Origin: Cellulomonas fimi ATCC 484
GTDB lineage: Bacteria; Actinomycetota; Actinomycetes; Actinomycetales; Cellulomonadaceae
DNA length: 64,000 nt
Direction of reading: 5' to 3'
Assembly (NCBI RefSeq): GCF_000212695.1
Contig: NC_015514.1
Span: 2,728,001-2,792,000 of the forward strand
Shown here: one piece after another, positions 1 to 10,631 of the stretch
How the letters are laid out: every line of letters starts with the position of its first letter
Position numbering within the stretch: the stretch's first letter is position 1
Translations under genes and position numbers: made by a program
Notes under the pieces: model-generated
What the model was told of the DNA's origin: nothing
Seen by the model: the letters and a program-made list of their open reading frames with translations, nothing else
Databases searched by the model: none

Positions 1-775
1 CGACGCCCCACACCGCGTCGAGCGACGACGCCGGCAGCTCCGGCCACCGGTCCGGGCGGGACACGCCCGACAGGACGCGCAGGCCAGGACCGAGCAGGGG
101 CGCCAGCCGGGCCAGCGTGTGCAGGTCGAGCGTCCCCTGTCCCGCCGCCCGGGTGGCCGCCGCGAGACCCGGCGCCTCGTCGAGCAGACCGACGACCTGG
201 GCCACGCTCCCGCCGTACGTGTCGGCGTCCACGAGCAGCGCGGAACCCGCCGACGCCGCGAGCTCGGCCGCCAGGTTCACGGCGACCGTCGTGCGGCCGG
301 GCGCGCCCGTCGGGCCCCACACGGCCACGACCAGCCCGTCCTCGGGCGGCCCGACGGGTTCGGGGCCCGTGGGCGCGGCGACGGTCGGCGCCGGACCCCG
401 GCCGGTGAGCGCGTCGAGGGCCGCGAGCGCGCGCTGCACCAGCGCACCCGCTCCTGCCTCGTCGTGCGGCGAGTCCGTCGGCACCTCGACGCCGTACGAG
501 CGCAGGCGCTCGGCCAGCCAGGGCCTCGACGGGTCACCGACCCCGACGACCGTCACGCCCGCCCGTTGCAGGACGTCGACCGAGTCGCGGTCCAGCAGCT
601 CGAGGCCCGCGGAGACCACCGCGATGCGGCCCAGACCGGCCTCCGCGGCCGCGAGGAGCTCCGACAGGTCCGCGCAGCGGCGCGTCACGCTGAGCCGACC
701 GCCGGTCCCCTCGACGGCCTGCACGATGATCGACTCCGCGGCCCCCTCGACCGCGCACAGCACACCGACCGACAC
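1..775 (-). CDS. CpaE/MinD-like P-loop ATPase, pilus assembly (partial)
   Basis: The gene runs off the left edge, so only the first 258 codons are visible. It starts at a GTG one base after the stop of the SAF-domain gene upstream, so the two are probably translated together. The first 130 residues look like a degenerate receiver-like domain. They are followed by a linker and then a ParA/MinD-type nucleotide site with the deviant Walker A GPTGAPGRTT and, later, DADTYGG. This arrangement is typical of CpaE/TadZ, which places Flp/Tad pilus machinery at the membrane. The SAF (CpaB-like) neighbour agrees. The missing C-terminus prevents a firm subfamily call; a generic septum-site or CobQ/MinD ATPase is the alternative. 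Confidence 0.75.
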   Translation of the reverse strand, partial: MSVGVLCAVEGAAESIIVQAVEGTGGRLSVTRRCADLSELLAAAEAGLGRIAVVSAGLELLDRDSVDVLQRAGVTVVGVGDPSRPWLAERLRSYGVEVPTDSPHDEAGAGALVQRALAALDALTGRGPAPTVAAPTGPEPVGPPEDGLVVAVWGPTGAPGRTTVAVNLAAELAASAGSALLVDADTYGGSVAQVVGLLDEAPGLAAATRAAGQGTLDLHTLARLAPLLGPGLRVLSGVSRPDRWPELPASSLDAVWGV

Positions 776-776
776 C

Positions 777-1460
777 TCACGCCCCCGAGCCGGGCACGGG
801 CACCACGTCGACGCGCCCGGGGCCCGCGAGCGCGCGCAGGACCACGGGCAGCTGGTCGGCAGGGACGAGCACCTGGACGGTCGTCGCACCCCCGACGCCG
901 AACGCGCCGTCGGGCGTCTCGACCTCCGCCACGGTGAGGCCGGCCACGAGCTCGCGGGGCTCGTCGCCCGGTGCGGCGGCAGGGTCGTCGCCCTCCCCCT
1001 CCTCGGCCGGCTCGGGGACGAACCACAGGTCCACCGAGGCACCGACCACCAGGCCGCGCGAGGGTGCGTGGTCGAGCGGGACGCTCACCGGGCGGACGTC
1101 GACGTCGGCGGCGTCCCCGAGCGCCTGCCGTGGCACGAGCTCGCCCGCGCCGACCGTGCGGAGCACCACGGCGTCCGCGGGCGGCGACGCGTCGGCACGC
1201 ACGTACCGGTCCAGGTCGACCGTCCCGAGCCGCACGTCGACGACGGCGAGCCGCCCGACCGAGACGCTGTCCCCCGGCACGAGCGCCTCGCGGGCGACGT
1301 AGACGGGCACCGTCGCCTGGGCGGCGCGCACGGCCCACGAGCCGAGCGCGACCGAGCCCGCCACCATCGCGATCCCGGCCAGCAGGCGAGGGTCGCGCCA
1401 GCCGGGCCGGCGCAGCCGTGGCGCCACCGGCGCGGGCAGCTCCAGCGTCGTCGTGTCCAT
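777..1460 (-). CDS. SAF domain-containing CpaB-like membrane protein
   Basis: The product has 227 residues. A single membrane segment at about residues 32-52 (AGIAMVAGSVALGSWAVRA) is followed by a SAF domain beginning VPVYVAREALVPGDSV. A C-terminal part contains an acidic, low-complexity loop (about residues 155-170). RcpC/CpaB proteins use this architecture to help assemble Flp pili at the cell surface. The ATG at 1460 is chosen because a purine-rich site (AGGGG) precedes it and the membrane segment then sits near the N-terminus; longer starts add only shadow sequence. The CpaE-like gene follows one base later. Confidence 0.8.
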   Translation of the reverse strand: MDTTTLELPAPVAPRLRRPGWRDPRLLAGIAMVAGSVALGSWAVRAAQATVPVYVAREALVPGDSVSVGRLAVVDVRLGTVDLDRYVRADASPPADAVVLRTVGAGELVPRQALGDAADVDVRPVSVPLDHAPSRGLVVGASVDLWFVPEPAEEGEGDDPAAAPGDEPRELVAGLTVAEVETPDGAFGVGGATTVQVLVPADQLPVVLRALAGPGRVDVVPVPGSGA

Positions 1461-1575
1461 GTGTCCCCTGTCCTCGAGCTCGTCGCGGGCGCCCATCCTG
1501 CCGAGTCCGACGGGGTCGCGGAGGAAGGATTGTGGACAAACCGGTCGCCGCGCCAGCGCGTGCCAGACTGCGGTC

Positions 1576-1797
1576 ATGGCCTCGAGGTTCCTCACGCTCG
1601 CCGACGTCACCGAGATCCTCAACATCTCGGCGCCGCAGGCGTACGCGCTGGTCCGCTCGGGCGAGCTGCCGGCCATCCAGATCGGCGGGCGCGGGATCTG
1701 GCGCGTCGAGGCGACCGAGCTCGAGTCCTACATCCAGCGCATGTACGAGCAGACACGCGCCCGGGCGACGTCGGACGCGGGGGACGCCTCGGCCTGA
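1576..1797 (+). CDS. small excisionase/BldC-type HTH regulator
   Basis: The product is 73 residues and almost entirely one MerR-like winged helix-turn-helix of the excisionase (HTH_17) family. It runs from FLTLADVTEILNIS through AYALVRSGELPAIQIGG and IWRV to the ELESYIQ helix. This is the layout of BldC and other small actinobacterial regulators that bind DNA cooperatively at direct repeats. It is transcribed away from the pilus genes. No integrase, transposase or attachment site is nearby, so a chromosomal regulator is more likely than a phage excisionase. The ATG is preferred because it begins right at the conserved domain; a CAGACT hexamer six bases upstream could make it leaderless. Confidence 0.85.
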   Translation: MASRFLTLADVTEILNISAPQAYALVRSGELPAIQIGGRGIWRVEATELESYIQRMYEQTRARATSDAGDASA

Positions 1798-1946
1798 GCC
1801 CGACCCGCGCGCGGCACGCCCGCCCGCAGACGCCACCGGCACGTCCCCCGGACGGCGCATCCTCGACGGCACCCGATCGGCCCAGCCGGCACCCGAGAGG
1901 GTGACCCGCGGCGTCCCGATGGCGGAGCTCACGCGCGCGTCGCGGT

Positions 1947-2006
1947 GCACGCCGCGCTCCCGGCGCACGCGGCGCTCCCGGCGCACGCCGCGCTCCCGGC
2001 GCACGC
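1947..2006. repeat. three-copy 18-bp tandem repeat
   Basis: Three consecutive 18-bp units of the form GCACGCSGCGCTCCCGGC occupy 1947-2000, with a further 6-bp partial unit to 2006. They lie between the HTH gene and the stop codon of the hypothetical gene at 2073, outside any gene I accept. Confidence 0.85.
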
Positions 2007-2072
2007 GCGGGCCCGTCGTGCGCGCCGCGCGTCCGGGAAACCCCTCCCCGACCGCCCGGCGCAGGGGTCCGG

Positions 2073-2603
2073 TCAGCCGCTCGCGACCACCAGGACCGCG
2101 GCGAACGGGACCGACCAGCACGTCCGCACGGCGGCCCGGGCGCCGTCCTCGACCAGGTCGACGTGGTCGGCGCCGACCCGCTCGACCCGGCCGGCCACGT
2201 CGCCGGACGCGAGCCGCACCCGCACGACGACGCGGTCCCGCGCGAGCGCTCGCAGCGCGTGGCCCAGCCCGAGGCGGCGCTCGACCGTGCCCGCCGGCGG
2301 CGCCGCGTGCGCCGGCAGCCCGCCCACCGCCACGACCGCCCCGGTCGGCACGAGCGCGCGCCGCACGCCGCCGGCGTCGAGCAGGACCCACTGGGGCGCC
2401 GCGTCGAGCACGACCCCGCGCACGGGCTCACCGGCCGCGAGCCGCAGCGTCACCGGCCCGCCGACCGCCGACCGGACGCGGTCGACGAGGTGGACGGTCG
2501 CGCGTTCCGCACGCGTCAGCTCCGCGACGTCCGCCCGGAGCTCCGCGCCGCGTGCCGCCGCGAGCTGCGCCTCCATGTCCTCGAAGAGGGCTTCCCACCG
2601 CAC
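2073..2603 (-). CDS. conserved actinobacterial protein of unknown function
   Basis: The product is 176 residues. The N-terminal third is a charged, probably coiled-coil helix (EALFEDMEAQLAAARGAEL onward). It is followed by a beta-rich region with two similar strands-and-turn units, VTLRLAAGEPVRGVVLDAAP and RVVVRVRLASGDVAGRVERV, resembling duplicated small-barrel folds. Similar proteins are sometimes labelled Fis-family regulators, but no HTH is visible to me. The GTG at 2603 is supported by a TACGGT hexamer ending six bases upstream, which suggests a leaderless transcript. No signal peptide or membrane segment is seen. Confidence 0.7.
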   Translation of the reverse strand: MRWEALFEDMEAQLAAARGAELRADVAELTRAERATVHLVDRVRSAVGGPVTLRLAAGEPVRGVVLDAAPQWVLLDAGGVRRALVPTGAVVAVGGLPAHAAPPAGTVERRLGLGHALRALARDRVVVRVRLASGDVAGRVERVGADHVDLVEDGARAAVRTCWSVPFAAVLVVASG

Positions 2604-2609
2604 GTCGAC

Positions 2610-2615
2610 ACCGTA
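2610..2615 (-). promoter_or_regulatory. -10 element TACGGT, leaderless start for 2603
   Basis: The hexamer TACGGT is followed by six bases and then GTG, so initiation about seven bases after the hexamer would fall on the start codon itself. Confidence 0.55.
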
Positions 2616-2697
2616 GGGCAGGCACCTGCCGGGACCCGGATCGCGGACGCCGCTGGACGGCGGCCCCGCCGGTGCACTACACCTACGTTCACCGAGA

Positions 2698-2717
2698 TGC
2701 ACCAAACTGCATCAAAT
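2698..2717. promoter_or_regulatory. two 10-bp direct repeats upstream of the LysM gene
   Basis: TGCACCAAAC and TGCATCAAAT are adjacent, match at 8 of 10 positions and repeat with one helical turn. They stand out as A/T-rich in a very GC-rich background and lie 20 bases before the LysM start, overlapping where a core promoter would sit. They could be an operator; the neighbouring excisionase-type regulator is a candidate partner by inference only. Confidence 0.45.
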
Positions 2718-2737
2718 GCGATCCACGGAGGACAACG

Positions 2738-3766
2738 ATGGGCATCGGACGTCAGGACCCGCCCCGCGCGAGTCGTCGGAGGCCCGGGCCTGCGCTCCTC
2801 GGGCTCGTGGGCGGCGCCGCCGCCTCGGGAGTGCTCGCCACGGTCCTCGCACGACGCACCGCGGAGCTCCTGGCGACCGGCCCGTGGCGGATCGAGTCCG
2901 TCGTCGAGGCCGCCGTGACGGCCGGCGGCACCGTCGTCGCCGGCTGGCTCGCGGCGTCGGCGACACTCGCGCTCCTGTGCGTGCTCGCGCGGCTCGCCGG
3001 CTCGTCGTGGCGCGCCGGCGAGCGCCTCGTGCACCGGGCCGCTCCCGCGCTGGTGCGTCGCGCCCTGGTCGTCGCCGTGGGTGCGGGCCTCGGCCTGACG
3101 GGTGCGACGGCGGCGGGCGCGGTGACTCCCACCCCGACGCCGGTCGCCGTGACACAGGTCGCGGCGACCCCGACCGCCGACCTCGGCTGGGCACCGACCG
3201 GGCGCACGGGCACGTCCCCCGCGCAGACCGGTGCGGTCGGCGCACCCGCCGACGGCACGGCGGCCGCAGCCGGCTCGGCCGCGTCCCCCGCGGCGACCGG
3301 GACCGGGCAGCCCGGTGCGACGCCCGGCACCCGGGATGCCGCCGGGACGACACCGGCTCCGTCGGACCAGGACGCGTCGCGGGCGACCGCGCCGTCGCAG
3401 GCGTCCGACACGCCGCGCGCCGACGCGGCACCCGACACCGGGCCGGCCGCCCCGAGCGCCCCTGCGGGAGCCTCTCAGGGGACCGGGAGCGCCACGGCGG
3501 CCCCGGCGGCCGCCGACGTCGCCCCGGCACCGTCCACCGGCGGCGCACCGACCACCTCGGAGGCCGCGACCGTCGTGGTGCAGCCCGGCGACACGCTCTG
3601 GTCCCTCGCGGCCCGGCACCTGCCCGCAGGTGCGGACGACGCCACCATCGCCCGCACCTGGCCGCTGTGGCACGTCGCCAACGTCGCCACCATCGGTGCC
3701 GATCCCGACGTCCTGCTCCCCGGGCAGGTGCTCACCATCCCCACGACCGCAGGAGGTGCGCGATGA
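2738..3766 (+). CDS. LysM peptidoglycan-binding membrane protein
   Basis: The product is 342 residues. Two N-terminal hydrophobic segments (about residues 18-35 and 62-85) and a third at about 110-130 are followed by a long Ala/Pro/Thr-rich linker. A C-terminal LysM domain begins VVVQPGDTLWSLAARHL and ends LLPGQVLTIP. LysM domains bind GlcNAc-containing glycans, so the protein probably links membrane and peptidoglycan. The ATG has a GGAGG site six bases upstream. The next gene overlaps its stop codon (ATGA), so the two form an operon. Confidence 0.85.
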   Translation: MGIGRQDPPRASRRRPGPALLGLVGGAAASGVLATVLARRTAELLATGPWRIESVVEAAVTAGGTVVAGWLAASATLALLCVLARLAGSSWRAGERLVHRAAPALVRRALVVAVGAGLGLTGATAAGAVTPTPTPVAVTQVAATPTADLGWAPTGRTGTSPAQTGAVGAPADGTAAAAGSAASPAATGTGQPGATPGTRDAAGTTPAPSDQDASRATAPSQASDTPRADAAPDTGPAAPSAPAGASQGTGSATAAPAAADVAPAPSTGGAPTTSEAATVVVQPGDTLWSLAARHLPAGADDATIARTWPLWHVANVATIGADPDVLLPGQVLTIPTTAGGAR

Positions 3767-4596
3767 CCGCGCTGCTCGTCGACGACCTCGGTTCCGCCGC
3801 GGAGCACGCCCTCGCGGCCGCCGCCCGGACCCGCCCCGTGCCTGCGCCGGCCCCCGCCGCGGAGGAGCCGTCCACGACTGTCACCTCGGACGGTGCCGCC
3901 CACCCCGAGACCGGCCCGGCCGCCGCGACGTCGGACGACGCGACGGACAGGGCGACCCGCCGTGTCCCGGCACGCGGCCCGTCCACCGCCGCGCCCGAGC
4001 AGGCCGCCAGACCCACGAGGTCGGACGAGCGCCCGCATCCGGACCGGGCGTCCTCGCCCGGCACGACGGGCCGCGCTGCGGTGGTCGCGCGTCCCGCGGG
4101 TCCGCGGGCACGCCTCGTGCGGCCGGCCGCCCCGGCCCGCGTCCTGCGGGCTGCCGGCCCGCACCACCTGCGCGTCCCGACGCTCGCGGAGCGACTCGAC
4201 GTCCTGCGCGTCCAGGACCGCTCGCCGGTGCTCGACGCAGCCGACGAGGACCGCGGAGCGGTGCCCGACGCCGACCCGGCTGCGTTCGCGGGGCGGCTCG
4301 CCCTGGCCACCGTGGAGGTGCTGGGAGGGCACCGACCCGCCGGGCAGCTCGCGCGGTGGCTCACCCCGGGCGTGCTCGACGCGCTGCAGGTGCGCGCCGC
4401 GATCACGCAGCGCGTGCACGGCGCACGCCCGACGGCACGGTCACCGCAGCTGCGCCGCGTCCGGGCGTGCGCCGTCGACCCCCACACGCTCGAGGCGTGC
4501 GCGGTGGTCGACGACGGTCCCGTCGTGCGGGCCGTCGCGGTCCGCCTCGAGACGCACCGCGGGACGTGGCGGGCGACGGTGCTCGAGATCGGCTGA
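3763..4596 (+). CDS. Rv3235 family protein
   Basis: The product is 277 residues with a low-complexity, Pro/Arg-rich N-terminal half and a conserved C-terminal domain (about residues 165-277). That domain starts at AFAGRLALATVEVLGGHRP and contains ARWLTPGVLDAL, followed by a strand-rich end, CAVVDDGPVVRAVAVRLE. This matches the actinobacterial Rv3235 family, which sits near secA in M. tuberculosis as it does here. Its biochemical role is unknown. The start overlaps the LysM stop by four bases and is preceded by AGGAGG. Confidence 0.8.
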   Translation: MTALLVDDLGSAAEHALAAAARTRPVPAPAPAAEEPSTTVTSDGAAHPETGPAAATSDDATDRATRRVPARGPSTAAPEQAARPTRSDERPHPDRASSPGTTGRAAVVARPAGPRARLVRPAAPARVLRAAGPHHLRVPTLAERLDVLRVQDRSPVLDAADEDRGAVPDADPAAFAGRLALATVEVLGGHRPAGQLARWLTPGVLDALQVRAAITQRVHGARPTARSPQLRRVRACAVDPHTLEACAVVDDGPVVRAVAVRLETHRGTWRATVLEIG

Positions 4597-4606
4597 CCGG
4601 TCCCGG

Positions 4607-4623
4607 GCACCGCGGCCCGGTGC
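4607..4623. terminator. short bidirectional hairpin between convergent genes
   Basis: GCACCG and CGGTGC flank a five-base loop in the 29-bp gap between the converging Rv3235-family and secA genes. The stem is only six pairs, and an alternative overlapping stem CCGGGC/GCCCGG exists. Confidence 0.35.
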
Positions 4624-4625
4624 GC

Positions 4626-7439
<2,814 letters not shown>

Positions 7440-7442
7440 GCA

Positions 7443-8453
7443 CTACTCCCGACGTGTGGACGCCCCGGGCACGCGCGGCGTCGGAGCGGCTGGCTGACCG
7501 GCCGCGTGGCCGGGCCCGACCATGGTAGTCGGCGTCCCCCCACTCCGTGGGCGCAGGGTGAGGACGGCCGCGCCCAGGAGCACCGCGCCGACGACTCCAC
7601 CCACCCCGAACGGCTCGTCCCGCAGGAGCACGGCGCCCACGCTCGCGGTGAGCGGCTCGAGCAGCGCGAGCAGGCTCGCGGTGGTCGCCGGGACGCTGCG
7701 CAGGCCCGTGAAGTAGGCGCCGTACGCGGCCGCGGTCGGCACGACCGCGAGGAACCCGAGGAGCCACCACCCGTCCGGGTCGGCGGGGGCGGCGAGACCC
7801 CCGCCGAGGACCGGCGCGACCGCGGCGAGCAGGATTCCGCCGAGCGTGAACGCCAGCCCGGTGACCGCCGCGGGGCTCGCCCCCGGCACCTCCCGGCGCC
7901 CGAGCCCGGTCATCGCGGCGAACGACGCGGCCGACACGAGCGCGAGCGCCGCTCCCGCGAGCGGCGCGGGGCCCGACCCGCCCGAGGTGCCGACCAGCGC
8001 CAGGAGCCCGACCAGCGCGAGCACGATCGCTGCGACCGTGCGGCGCGACGGCGCGCGGCGCGTGGCGACGGCCGTCCCCGCCGCGACCAGCACGGGTGCT
8101 CCACCGAGCGCCACCAGGGTCGAGGTGGCGACGCCCGCCCTCTCGACGGCCGCGAAGTAGGCCGCCTGGTACGCCGCGGCGAGCACCGCGGTGCCTGTCA
8201 CGCGCACGACGAGCGCGCGAGTCGGCCGCAGCGCGCGCACGCGGCCGAGCAGCCCGGATCCGCGTGCGGGCCCTGACCGGTCCAGGAGCAGCGCGCCGAC
8301 CAGCAGCACGACTCCCCCGCCGAGCAGGCGGTACGCGGCCACCGCGACCGCCGGCAGCGCGCCCTCGTCGCCCGCCGCCGCTCCGGCGAGCCCACCCGTC
8401 CCCCACAGCACCCCCGCCGCGGCGACGAGCGCGAAGTCGACGCGCCGCGTCAC
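7443..8453 (-). CDS. EamA/DMT family permease
   Basis: The product is 336 residues with about ten hydrophobic segments in two homologous five-helix halves, each the EamA domain typical of drug/metabolite exporters. The first half begins VLWGTGGLAGAA. The second contains AAYGAYFTGLRSVPATTASLLALLEP, the usual EamA signature near its end. The substrate cannot be told from sequence. The GTG overlaps the stop of the upstream glycosylase gene by four bases (GTGA), so they are co-transcribed, and the stop lies three bases before secA begins on the same strand. A hydrophilic 40-residue tail follows the last helix. Confidence 0.88.
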   Translation of the reverse strand: MTRRVDFALVAAAGVLWGTGGLAGAAAGDEGALPAVAVAAYRLLGGGVVLLVGALLLDRSGPARGSGLLGRVRALRPTRALVVRVTGTAVLAAAYQAAYFAAVERAGVATSTLVALGGAPVLVAAGTAVATRRAPSRRTVAAIVLALVGLLALVGTSGGSGPAPLAGAALALVSAASFAAMTGLGRREVPGASPAAVTGLAFTLGGILLAAVAPVLGGGLAAPADPDGWWLLGFLAVVPTAAAYGAYFTGLRSVPATTASLLALLEPLTASVGAVLLRDEPFGVGGVVGAVLLGAAVLTLRPRSGGTPTTMVGPGHAAGQPAAPTPRVPGASTRRE

Positions 8454-9727
8454 GCGGCGGCCGAGGCGTGCCGCAGGGGTACGGCGAGCGCGCCGCGCAG
8501 CGTCCCGTCGGGCGCGCCGACGACGACGTCGTCGAGCCCGAGCCACGTCGCGACGAGGCGCAGCTCGGCGGCGAGCGCGTCGAGCGTGCCGTCGGGGAGC
8601 CGGTCCGCGCCCGGGCTGCCGTGCGCGGCGACGACCCGCAGGGCGCTCGCGGCCCGGTCGGCCTTGAGGTCGACGAGCGCCGGCAGCTCCTCGCCGAGGA
8701 GGAACGGCAGCACGTAGTAGCCCCACACGCGCTTCGGCTCGGGCACGTAGATCTCGATGCGGTAGCGCAGCCCGAACAGCTCCTCGAGGCGGCGGCGCTC
8801 GAAGACGAGCGGGTCGAAAGGGCTCAGCAGCGCCGCGCCGCGCGCCGAGCGGGGCAGCGTGGCGTCCCGGTGCCGGAACACCGGGCGGGCCTCCCAGCCC
8901 GCGACCCGGACGGGCACGAGCACGCCCTCCTCGACGAGCTCGGCGGCCGCCGTCGCGGCGCTGCGCTGCGACAGGCGGAAGTAGTCCGCGAGGCAGCCGA
9001 GCGTCCCGATCCCGTGCGCGCGTGCGGAGATCTCGACGAGCCGGCGCACGGCGGTCGCGTCGTCCGGCTCGGGCGCAGCCAGGACGTCCGCGGGCAGCAC
9101 CCGTTCCGCGAGGTCGTAGCGGCGCTCGAACGCGGGGTTGCGGCCCGCCGAGGTGACCTCACCTGTGAAGAACAGGAACTCCAGGACGCGCTTGGCGACG
9201 GACCAGTTCCAGCCCCACTCGTCGCGCGTGGTCGGGTGCTCCGCCTCGAACCGCGTCTGCACCTCGCTCGCGGTGAGCGGGCCGCGGTCGGCGATGAGGG
9301 CGCGGACCTCCGCGAGCGCCGGCGCGTGCTGCAGCGGGACCTGCGCGATCGAGCCCCACGCCTCCGTGCGGTACGCGCGCTGCCGCCACCCCAGCAGCCG
9401 GAACGTCTCCGGCGGCACGTACGACGCCTGGTGCGCCCAGGCCTCCACGAGCCGGCGGGGCGCGCGACCCGCCGCCCGGTCCAGCAGCGCCGGGTCGTAC
9501 GGTCCGACGCGGGAGAACGTCGGCATGAGGTGCGCACGCGCGAGCACGTTCACGGAGTCGATCTGGAGCAGCCCGAGGCGGTCGACGACCTGCTGCAGGT
9601 GCCGCATCGTCGCCGGCCCGGTCCGTGCCGCACGGGGCACGTCGAGACCCTGCGCACGCAGCGCGACGCGTCGGGCCTGGGACAGCGACAGCGACTCGGT
9701 CGCGGCGGGGAGGTCGGCGGCGCGCAC
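8450..9727 (-). CDS. YcaQ-type winged-helix DNA glycosylase (AlkZ superfamily)
   Basis: The 425-residue protein matches the AlkZ/YcaQ superfamily of winged-helix DNA glycosylases, which unhook interstrand crosslinks or remove bulky alkylated bases. The catalytic motif is LLQIDSVNV, giving Q55-I56-D57, the Q-hydrophobic-D form of the YcaQ-like branch. Other family features are WAHQASYVPPE, the RRYDLAERVLP stretch and the C-terminal FDPLVFERRRLEELFGLRYRIEIYVPE region. The GTG start has no Shine-Dalgarno site but a CATGAT hexamer ends six bases upstream, suggesting leaderless initiation. It is followed directly by the DMT permease. Confidence 0.85.
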   Translation of the reverse strand: MRAADLPAATESLSLSQARRVALRAQGLDVPRAARTGPATMRHLQQVVDRLGLLQIDSVNVLARAHLMPTFSRVGPYDPALLDRAAGRAPRRLVEAWAHQASYVPPETFRLLGWRQRAYRTEAWGSIAQVPLQHAPALAEVRALIADRGPLTASEVQTRFEAEHPTTRDEWGWNWSVAKRVLEFLFFTGEVTSAGRNPAFERRYDLAERVLPADVLAAPEPDDATAVRRLVEISARAHGIGTLGCLADYFRLSQRSAATAAAELVEEGVLVPVRVAGWEARPVFRHRDATLPRSARGAALLSPFDPLVFERRRLEELFGLRYRIEIYVPEPKRVWGYYVLPFLLGEELPALVDLKADRAASALRVVAAHGSPGADRLPDGTLDALAAELRLVATWLGLDDVVVGAPDGTLRGALAVPLRHASAAA

Positions 9728-9733
9728 CCGCCC

Positions 9734-9739
9734 ATCATG
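9734..9739 (-). promoter_or_regulatory. -10 element CATGAT, leaderless start for 9727
   Basis: CATGAT is followed by GGGCGG and then the GTG of the YcaQ-like gene. The two ATGs inside this stretch are out of frame, which supports the GTG start. Confidence 0.45.
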
Positions 9740-9827
9740 GCGCCCGGCACCGACACCCCCGCCGGCCGCGCCCCGGACGCGACGACGCCCGGCGACCGGG
9801 GCGGGCCGCCGGGCGTCGTGAGTCGGG

Positions 9828-10469
9828 TCAGCCGCCGACGGCGGCCGTCTCGGGGGCGGCCGTGCGGACGGCCGTGTCGAGCTTGATGACGCCGTAGCTC
9901 CAGCCGCGGCGGCGGTACGCGACGGCCGGCTGGGCGGTCTCGGCGTCGATGAACAGGTAGAAGTCGTGGCCCACGAGCTCCATCTCGTACAGCGCGTCGT
10001 CGACCGTCATCGGCAGGGCCGCGTGCACCTTCTCGCGGATGACGACGGGCGAGTCGCCCAGCGTCGTCTCGACGGCACCGTCGACCTGCGTGACGGGCGC
10101 CGCGACCGGTTCCTCGGCCTCCTCGTGGGGGCGGACGTCGACCGGGGCGAGCGGAGTGTGGTTGCGGTGGTCCTTGCGACGGTCGCGTGATCGGCGCAGG
10201 CGCTCGAGCAGCTTGCCGAGCGCCAGGTCGAGCGCGGCGTACCGGTCGTCGGCGCACGCCTCGGCGCGGATGACGGGACCCTTGTCGACGACGGTGAGCT
10301 CGACACGCTCACAGCTGCCGGACTGACGAGGGTTGGCCTCGTGCGAGACGAGGACGTCGATCCGCTGCGCGCGGGGGGCCAGCTGCTCGACCTTCGCGAG
10401 CTTCTGCTCGAGGTGTGCCCGGTACTTCGGGAGCACCTCGGTGTGCCGGCCTGCAACCACGATCTCCAT
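9828..10469 (-). CDS. hpf: ribosome hibernation-promoting factor, long form
   Basis: The 213-residue length and two-domain layout identify long HPF, which dimerises 70S ribosomes into inactive 100S particles in stationary phase. Residues 1-105 form the S30AE/YfiA domain, starting MEIVVAGRHTEVLPKYRAHL. A charged linker leads to the C-terminal dimerisation domain (about 150-213) with PMTVDDALYEMELVGHDFYL and the YRRRGWSYGVIKLD end. The ATG at 10469 has a strong AGGAGG site. As in M. tuberculosis, it lies between secA and comF. The 162-bp upstream region contains a 17-bp inverted repeat. Confidence 0.96.
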   Translation of the reverse strand: MEIVVAGRHTEVLPKYRAHLEQKLAKVEQLAPRAQRIDVLVSHEANPRQSGSCERVELTVVDKGPVIRAEACADDRYAALDLALGKLLERLRRSRDRRKDHRNHTPLAPVDVRPHEEAEEPVAAPVTQVDGAVETTLGDSPVVIREKVHAALPMTVDDALYEMELVGHDFYLFIDAETAQPAVAYRRRGWSYGVIKLDTAVRTAAPETAAVGG

Positions 10470-10526
10470 GTGAGCCTCCTGGGAGGTCTGGGGCGGCTCG
10501 CGGCCGCCCGGCGACATGCTGTTCTG

Positions 10527-10543
10527 CTGTCCCGGGGGGACAG
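10527..10543. promoter_or_regulatory. inverted repeat CTGTCCC-GGG-GGGACAG upstream of hpf
   Basis: Perfect 7-bp arms are separated by three bases, 58 bases before the hpf start codon. It may be an operator or a leader hairpin; the spacing between the arms is short for a stable RNA loop, which favours a DNA site. Confidence 0.4.
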
Positions 10544-10631
10544 TCGGGCGGCGTCACCTCCTCCCGCGCCACGGGGGTCCGTCCTCGACGAGGACCGGCA
10601 TCCCGCTGCGCCGTCGGCTCAGGAACCCACG

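Noticed and set aside
1576..1797. Phage excisionase marking a mobile element
   Set aside because: No integrase, phage genes, direct-repeat attachment site or composition change is nearby; a stand-alone regulator is simpler.
1947..2006. CRISPR-like array
   Set aside because: Units are directly adjacent without spacers and no cas genes are present.
117..3766. Very long open frames on the plus strand across the first 4 kb
   Set aside because: They are antisense or out of frame to genes with recognisable domains and consist of Arg/Pro/Ala-rich low-complexity sequence, as expected from very high GC. Only the C-terminal part from 2738 is a real gene.
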